The position numbers were made by a program, and so were the translations under genes. The notes under the pieces are model-generated. The model was not told where the DNA came from. It did no database searches and saw only the letters and a list, made by a program, of their open reading frames with translations. From NCBI GenBank assembly GCA_036939755.1, contig JALLAZ010001132.1, forward strand, positions 1 through 10,085: DNA of 10,085 nt, given 5' to 3'. Each line of letters starts with the position of its first letter. Position 1 is the first letter of the stretch. The DNA is from Stephanodiscus triporus. Lineage: Eukaryota > Bacillariophyta > Thalassiosirophyceae > Thalassiosirales > Thalassiosiraceae. This document shows positions 6,666-10,085 of this stretch, one piece after another.

Positions 6666-7696
6666 ATGGAAGAATACGATGACCTTGCAGCGGGACCTGA
6701 CAAAGATGGTTCGTTGAACTTGAGCCACAACACCTGGAAAGCGTTGCCGCCCGAATTGAGCGATTTCTCCAACAGGTTGCTTCATCTCCACATGAGCAAT
6801 AATCAGCTAACGTCGATTCCAGAATCGATTGGGGCCCTAATTATGCTGCGAACATTAGACATCTCTCTGAATCGGATAGAGAACATTGACGGTCAAATTG
6901 GTAAATGTATTCGATTGCGAATGTTGAATGTTTCAAAGAATCGCGTTGGCAATTTACCCGTGGATATTGGCAATTGCATTTTGATGGTGAGTGTGCGCGG
7001 CATCCCATCCAGGCGTCTTACTTGTGCTGTTTGCCATAAAATACATCCAACAACTGGGCTATACCTTGATTCCGGTTCTGTCGCAGGAAGAATTCATTGC
7101 GAGTGACAACTTATTAACGTCTCTTCCGCGAGAGATGCTGCGGATGTTTGTCATATCGGTGATAGATGTCCGGAACAACAAACTGCACGCTTTGCCTACC
7201 GAGCTCAGCAGAATGGTGAGTGAATTTTTCCAGGGTTGATGCGCTCTTCGTCCCGCCATTGTCTTCCTTAAAAGAGAGTTTCTTTGCTTCGAACCAACGA
7301 CAGCCAACCATCACCGAGTTGTTATGTGATGGCAACCCACTGCTTGGTTCGGTACCAGAAAACATGAGAGGCGATACCAACCTTGTCCTCGCGTGCCTTG
7401 ATATGCAGCAGAAATTCAAGGACGTTCTCAATCCCTTGGAGGCCCAGCACACGGAGCTCCGAGCGCGATCCGACGAACTTCGTTACGATTTAACCCAGGC
7501 AAGTGGTCGCATTCAGCAGCTGGAGAAGGACGTGTCAACTTTAAAATGGGAAAGGCCGGACCAATACCTCCAATGGAAGGCACAGTTGCAGGCACATATT
7601 CGCCGAGTGTTTGATAGGATGATTCAGTTGCTACAAATATTCAAGCGTGAATTTTGGAAGTGGTGGGAGAGGAGGAAGACCTATCCAATTTATTGA
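6666..7696 (+). CDS. leucine-rich repeat protein with coiled-coil tail
   Basis: Three exons (6666-6986, 7087-7215, 7304-7696) join in frame to 280 residues from ATG 6666. Residues about 16-173 hold seven leucine-rich repeats of 23 residues with the pattern LxxLxxSxNxLxxLPxxIGxC, for example LHLHMSNNQLTSIPESIG, LRMLNVSKNRVGNLPVDIG and VIDVRNNKLHALPTELS. This is the Ras-binding/SHOC2-like, plant PIRL-like LRR class. Removing both introns keeps the 23-residue register, which supports the model. The C-terminal part (about 190-225) is a charged amphipathic helix (ELRARSDELRYDLTQ, RIQQLEKDVSTL), likely a coiled coil, ending in an aromatic-basic tail (REFWKWWERRK). No signal peptide or membrane anchor is seen. 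It is probably an intracellular scaffold; its partner is unknown. Confidence 0.88.
6987..7086 (+). other. intron 1 of the LRR gene, 100 nt
   Basis: It begins GTGAGT and ends TTCTGTCGCAG (phase 0). Reading through it hits a stop at about 7104-7106 and breaks the LRR pattern. Removing it joins ...GNCILM to EEFIASDNLLTSLP and restores repeat 5. Confidence 0.92.
7216..7303 (+). other. intron 2 of the LRR gene, 88 nt
   Basis: It begins GTGAGT and ends AACGACAG (phase 0). Read-through gives a TGA at 7237-7239. Removal joins ...TELSRM to PTITELLCDGNPL, completing repeats 6 and 7 at exact 23-residue spacing. The precise 3' AG was chosen by this register. Confidence 0.9.
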
Positions 7697-7779
7697 GTGG
7701 ATAGTTCGTAATTTGTTTAAGAGAAAAACACTAAATATGCCTCTATCCACACTTATGAAGGTAAAAAGAATCATCACGA
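7697..7779. other. short convergent 3' interval of genes 5 and 6 with inverted repeats
   Basis: Only 83 bases separate the two stop codons, so the transcripts probably overlap. GTGGATAG (7697-7704) can pair with CTATCCAC (7743-7750) across 38 bases. Alternatively TGGATAG (7698-7704) can pair with CTATCCA (7681-7687) around the stop codon of gene 5. Repeats of this size occur often by chance. Confidence 0.35.
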
Positions 7780-8754
7780 CTATGAAAGAGAACGAGACCT
7801 AGAACGAGAACGACGTCGTTTGGGCATGCGCCGTGACGTGGAAGGCTTCTCATCACGTCTAGACAAGCCAGATTCCTCCCTCGACCGATGCCGTCTATCG
7901 ACGCTGATACTACCATCGTCTGAGCTTTTGTCATGTCGGTGACGACGACGACGACGATGACGACGACTTGAATGATATTTATCATCCCCGTGTTTTCTGG
8001 AACGCCTGTCGCGAGAGTCGTAGCCGTCATCGTCCGACGAATAATAGGAAGAGGATGATTCGGAGGACGAGCGATACGACGGCGAGCGATCGCGTCGACG
8101 TCTGCTCGCGTGTCGCTTATGACGGCTCCTTCTTTTTTCGTCCTTCGCGTGCCGCTTACGTTCGTCCTTGCGATGACGCTTCTCCTTTCTGCGCCTCCTA
8201 TCATCACCTACTTCGTCATCCTTCGCCCCTTCTCCCATTTCGGCTAATGAGCTTTTGGACTCGTGAGAAGCCTTATCGATCGCGCCGCTCGTCATTGCGG
8301 CACTGACGGCGGCGGCCGCCGCCGCCGCCGGAGGAGGAGGACGAAGAGCGGCCGTCGACGGTGCCGATACGGAAGCGAAGGGATCCCATCCCGTCAATTT
8401 GCACTCCCTATCCCCCATAGTGTGTCCCCATTCGCCGCATTTCACGCACTTGACGTTCCTAAGCACCTGACCCAGCGGCTTGAAATTCAATCCCACGACA
8501 TCGTTCTCGTTCGACGACGATTCCTTGCCGTCGGCTCCGTCCCCTGTAGATAATGCGGGCGCGGGCTTCTGGAAGACCCTAGGCGCGCCCCTGAGCATCG
8601 GGAAACGTTCGATCTGCTGCGCGAGCGTGACGCCCGATCCCGCGTTGATGCCACGTCCGACCGCCTTCTCGAGGTTCGTGCGATGATCCCCCCTGTCCCT
8701 CGCCTCGGCGGCGTTGGCGTCGGCGCCGCCTTCCGTCGTCGGCCGAGGCGCTCC

Positions 8755-8792
<38 letters not shown>

Positions 8793-9273
8793 ACGGAAAT
8801 TCGTCGGCCGTCGTCCCCCTCGCGAGCATCTCACGAAAGGCCGCGGCGGCGTCGTCGTCCCCCGGCTGTCGTTCGTAGAGCGACGGTTCCCCTCCATCCC
8901 TCCGTCGAAGCCGTCCCGCCTCCTCCGCGTCCTCCCCCTCCTCCTCCTCCTCCTCCTCCTCCCTGTCATGCCGTCGTCCCTCGCCGTCGACGAATCCGCC
9001 GCCGTCGTCGCCGCCGCCCCGTTTCCTCTCCAGCCCCGGGACCCTCCCGGCGTCGTACATGAACGACAGCGCCTTCCTCCCGCCCCCCTCCTCCCCGCCC
9101 ACGGCACGGGCCAATTCCTCCTCCTCCCTCTCCCGTCGCAGCTGGGCGTCTCGCTCGGCGACACGACGCCTCTCGATCCCGTCCTTCTGTCGGGCCTCCC
9201 ACACCTGCTTCTGATTCGACCAATTCGCCGGGTTGAACGACTTCTTCGTTAGGAACGCGAGTCCCCCCCCCAT
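7780..9273 (-). CDS. CIR1-like (CBF1-interacting corepressor/CWC25-type) RS-rich zinc-knuckle protein
   Basis: 497 residues, intronless, from ATG 9273. The N-terminus MGGGLAFLTKKSFNPANWSN followed by QKQVWEARQK and a charged helix (to about residue 55) matches the CIR N-terminal domain shared by animal CIR1 and splicing factor CWC25. LSFMYDAG (69-76) matches the next conserved block. RNVKCVKCGEWGH...DREC (272-291; C276, C279, H284, C291, spacing CX2CX4HX6C) matches the zinc knuckle of CIR1, which points to CIR1 rather than CWC25. From about residue 360 the tail is Arg/Ser/Lys-rich and ends in RSRSRSRSLS, an RS domain typical of spliceosome-associated nuclear proteins. Between these lie low-complexity runs: eight Glu (105-112), eleven Ser (163-173) and polyalanine. 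A role in pre-mRNA splicing or transcriptional repression in the nucleus is inferred from the family. Confidence 0.9.
8302..8340. repeat. GCC/GGA trinucleotide run in gene 6
   Basis: A run of GGC/GCC units followed by GGA units encodes, on the minus strand, a proline run and polyalanine (about residues 312-322). It is one of several slippage-prone tracts in this gene. Confidence 0.7.
8755..8787. repeat. (CGA)11 microsatellite encoding polyserine
   Basis: Eleven perfect CGA units; on the minus strand they are TCG codons and give Ser in gene 6 (residues about 163-173). The use of one codon throughout indicates recent replication slippage. Confidence 0.9.
8938..8961. repeat. (CTC)8 microsatellite encoding polyglutamate
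   Basis: Eight perfect CTC units; on the minus strand they are GAG codons and give the eight Glu at residues 105-112 of gene 6. Confidence 0.9.
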
Positions 9274-9479
9274 CCTTCTTTATCTTACGTTTTTGTTGTT
9301 GTTTTTGTTTATCTCCGAAAAATGGACAACCAACGAGACGACAACATCTCTACGATAGTCTCTGAGACAACCACTTCTTCTTGGCGCCGGCCACCAGCCG
9401 CCAGTTTTTTAGGCGGAGGGAGAATACTTATGATGTACTTAACTAACTCTTCTGTCACGTTTTTATGTACTCTAGGTAA
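9274..9479. promoter_or_regulatory. divergent promoter interval between genes 6 and 7
   Basis: 206 bases, much lower in G+C than either flanking gene (24 of 60 at 9301-9360). It starts with a T/G-rich run upstream of gene 6. The stretch 9435-9475 (TTAACTAAC, a pyrimidine-rich run, then TGTACTCTAG) resembles the branch site and acceptor of an intron and stops four bases before the ATG of gene 7, so that gene may have a 5'-UTR intron whose donor I cannot place. A small palindrome GTCTCTGAGAC lies at 9358-9368. Confidence 0.4.
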
Positions 9480-10085
9480 ATGCAGAGGACGCGGACGACG
9501 ATGCCTTTCCCACGACGGCAATCATCGCCACCGTTGCTTCGTGCCTGGATAGCCTGCATCATCGCAATCCCGGCGCATGAATATGCCCCCGTCGATTCGT
9601 TCTCTTCCCCCGGTAGTAGGAGTATCCGCGGGATGCCCCCGCAGACGTCTGCGCTAGCCCTCCTCGGAACGACGACGACGCACCCCTCGGAACGAATACG
9701 ACGACGTCGACGCGGGGGCGGGGGAGATGGCGGCGAACCGGGCCCCGCCGCCGCCGCCACCGATGATCGATCGCCTCGAGACGGCGGGGGGCGGTGTCGT
9801 CGTAGTCGAGGAGCGGCGACGACGACGACGGAACGACGCCGACGATCCGCCGCCGTCGACACCGCCCTCCGCGTGGGGTTGGAAGACGCGATATTCGCGG
9901 CCCAGGGCATCGGTTCCTCCCTCGCCGACGCTATCATATCGTCGTCGTCGTCGTCGTCGTCGGCCATCGCGATCTTCGAGTCCGCGAGGTCCCTCAGGAT
10001 ACTGTACGCCGCCGGCCTTTGGACGTCGTGCAGCCCCTGCTCCCTCGGCCTGCTCCCGATCACCGTGTCGTACATATCGACGGCG
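9480..10085 (+). CDS. partial hypothetical protein running off the right edge
   Basis: An open frame of at least 202 codons from ATG 9480 (TAA immediately upstream, another ATG at 9501) to the window end without a stop. I do not recognise it. The first ~40 residues are basic then hydrophobic (LLRAWIACIIAIPAHEYAP), possibly a signal or targeting peptide. Residues about 70-120 are Arg/Gly/Thr-rich low complexity. Residues 126-202 look folded: ALRVGLEDAIFAAQGIGSSL, ADAII, eight Ser, then AIFESARSLRILYAAGLWTS and CSPCSLGLLPITVSYIS, a hydrophobic, membrane-like end. The minus strand is also open here (10075 down to 9455), because G+C-rich codons leave antisense frames open. I prefer plus for its G-rich first codon positions and helix-like hydrophobic pattern. 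Introns cannot be excluded. Confidence 0.5.
   Translation, partial: MQRTRTTMPFPRRQSSPPLLRAWIACIIAIPAHEYAPVDSFSSPGSRSIRGMPPQTSALALLGTTTTHPSERIRRRRRGGGGDGGEPGPAAAATDDRSPRDGGGRCRRSRGAATTTTERRRRSAAVDTALRVGLEDAIFAAQGIGSSLADAIISSSSSSSSAIAIFESARSLRILYAAGLWTSCSPCSLGLLPITVSYISTA
9939..9962. repeat. (TCG)8 microsatellite in gene 7
   Basis: Eight perfect TCG units encode polyserine in the plus frame (or polyaspartate in the antisense frame). It is the same unit type as the (CGA)11 tract of gene 6. Confidence 0.9.

Noticed and set aside
7285..7298. GGTTCGAAGC on the minus strand, a B-box match
   Set aside because: No A-box or foldable tRNA arms upstream on that strand; it lies at the end of intron 2 of the LRR gene.
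8487..9252. Long frames of 225 codons (minus) and 189 codons (plus) overlapping gene 6
   Set aside because: They are Arg/Pro-rich shadows produced by G+C-rich sequence; gene 6 in its own frame has family-level matches.
9322..9552. 76-codon plus-strand frame starting at ATG 9322
   Set aside because: No recognisable pattern, and it overlaps the start of the longer frame at 9480. It could be part of a 5' leader, but no splice join into gene 7 keeps frame convincingly.

Overview
This window looks like nuclear DNA of a compact eukaryotic genome, most plausibly a diatom or other stramenopile alga. The reasons are long open frames, two genes interrupted by short GT-AG introns (88-100 nt), 5' splice sites of the GTGAGT/GTAAGT type, an RS-rich nuclear protein with an animal-type homologue, and signal-peptide proteins with no bacterial features. 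There are no Shine-Dalgarno sites, operons, rRNA, tRNA, CRISPR or recognisable transposon genes. The lineage is an inference; no marker gene fixes it.

Layout: seven genes strictly alternate in strand. (1) 283-1623 (+) encodes an acidic, probably nuclear protein of unknown function. (2) 3451-1914 (-) encodes a two-exon APH/choline-kinase-fold small-molecule kinase, closest by motif to methylthioribose kinase. (3) 3922-4479 (+) encodes a small secreted or membrane protein with an Ala/Glu repeat. (4) 6425-4758 (-) encodes a large secreted cysteine-rich protein. (5) 6666-7696 (+) encodes a three-exon leucine-rich-repeat protein with a coiled-coil tail. (6) 9273-7780 (-) encodes a homologue of CIR1/CWC25-type splicing-associated proteins, with a zinc knuckle and an RS tail. 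(7) 9480 to the right edge (+) is a partial frame of unknown function. Genes 2/3, 4/5 and 6/7 share divergent promoter intervals of 470, 240 and 206 bp. Genes 1/2, 3/4 and 5/6 converge on short 3' intervals.

The genes do not form an obvious pathway; this reads as ordinary gene-dense nuclear sequence. The features that stand out are non-coding: an imperfect tandem repeat with hairpins between genes 1 and 2, a 16-bp perfect palindrome downstream of gene 3, and inverted repeats in the promoters. Composition also changes sharply. Most of the window is moderate in G+C (19 of 60 bases at 1681-1740), but the 5' half of gene 6 and all of gene 7 are very G+C-rich (48 of 60 at 8701-8760; 46 of 60 at 9721-9780) and full of trinucleotide runs. 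I did not find a convincing undescribed multi-gene system.
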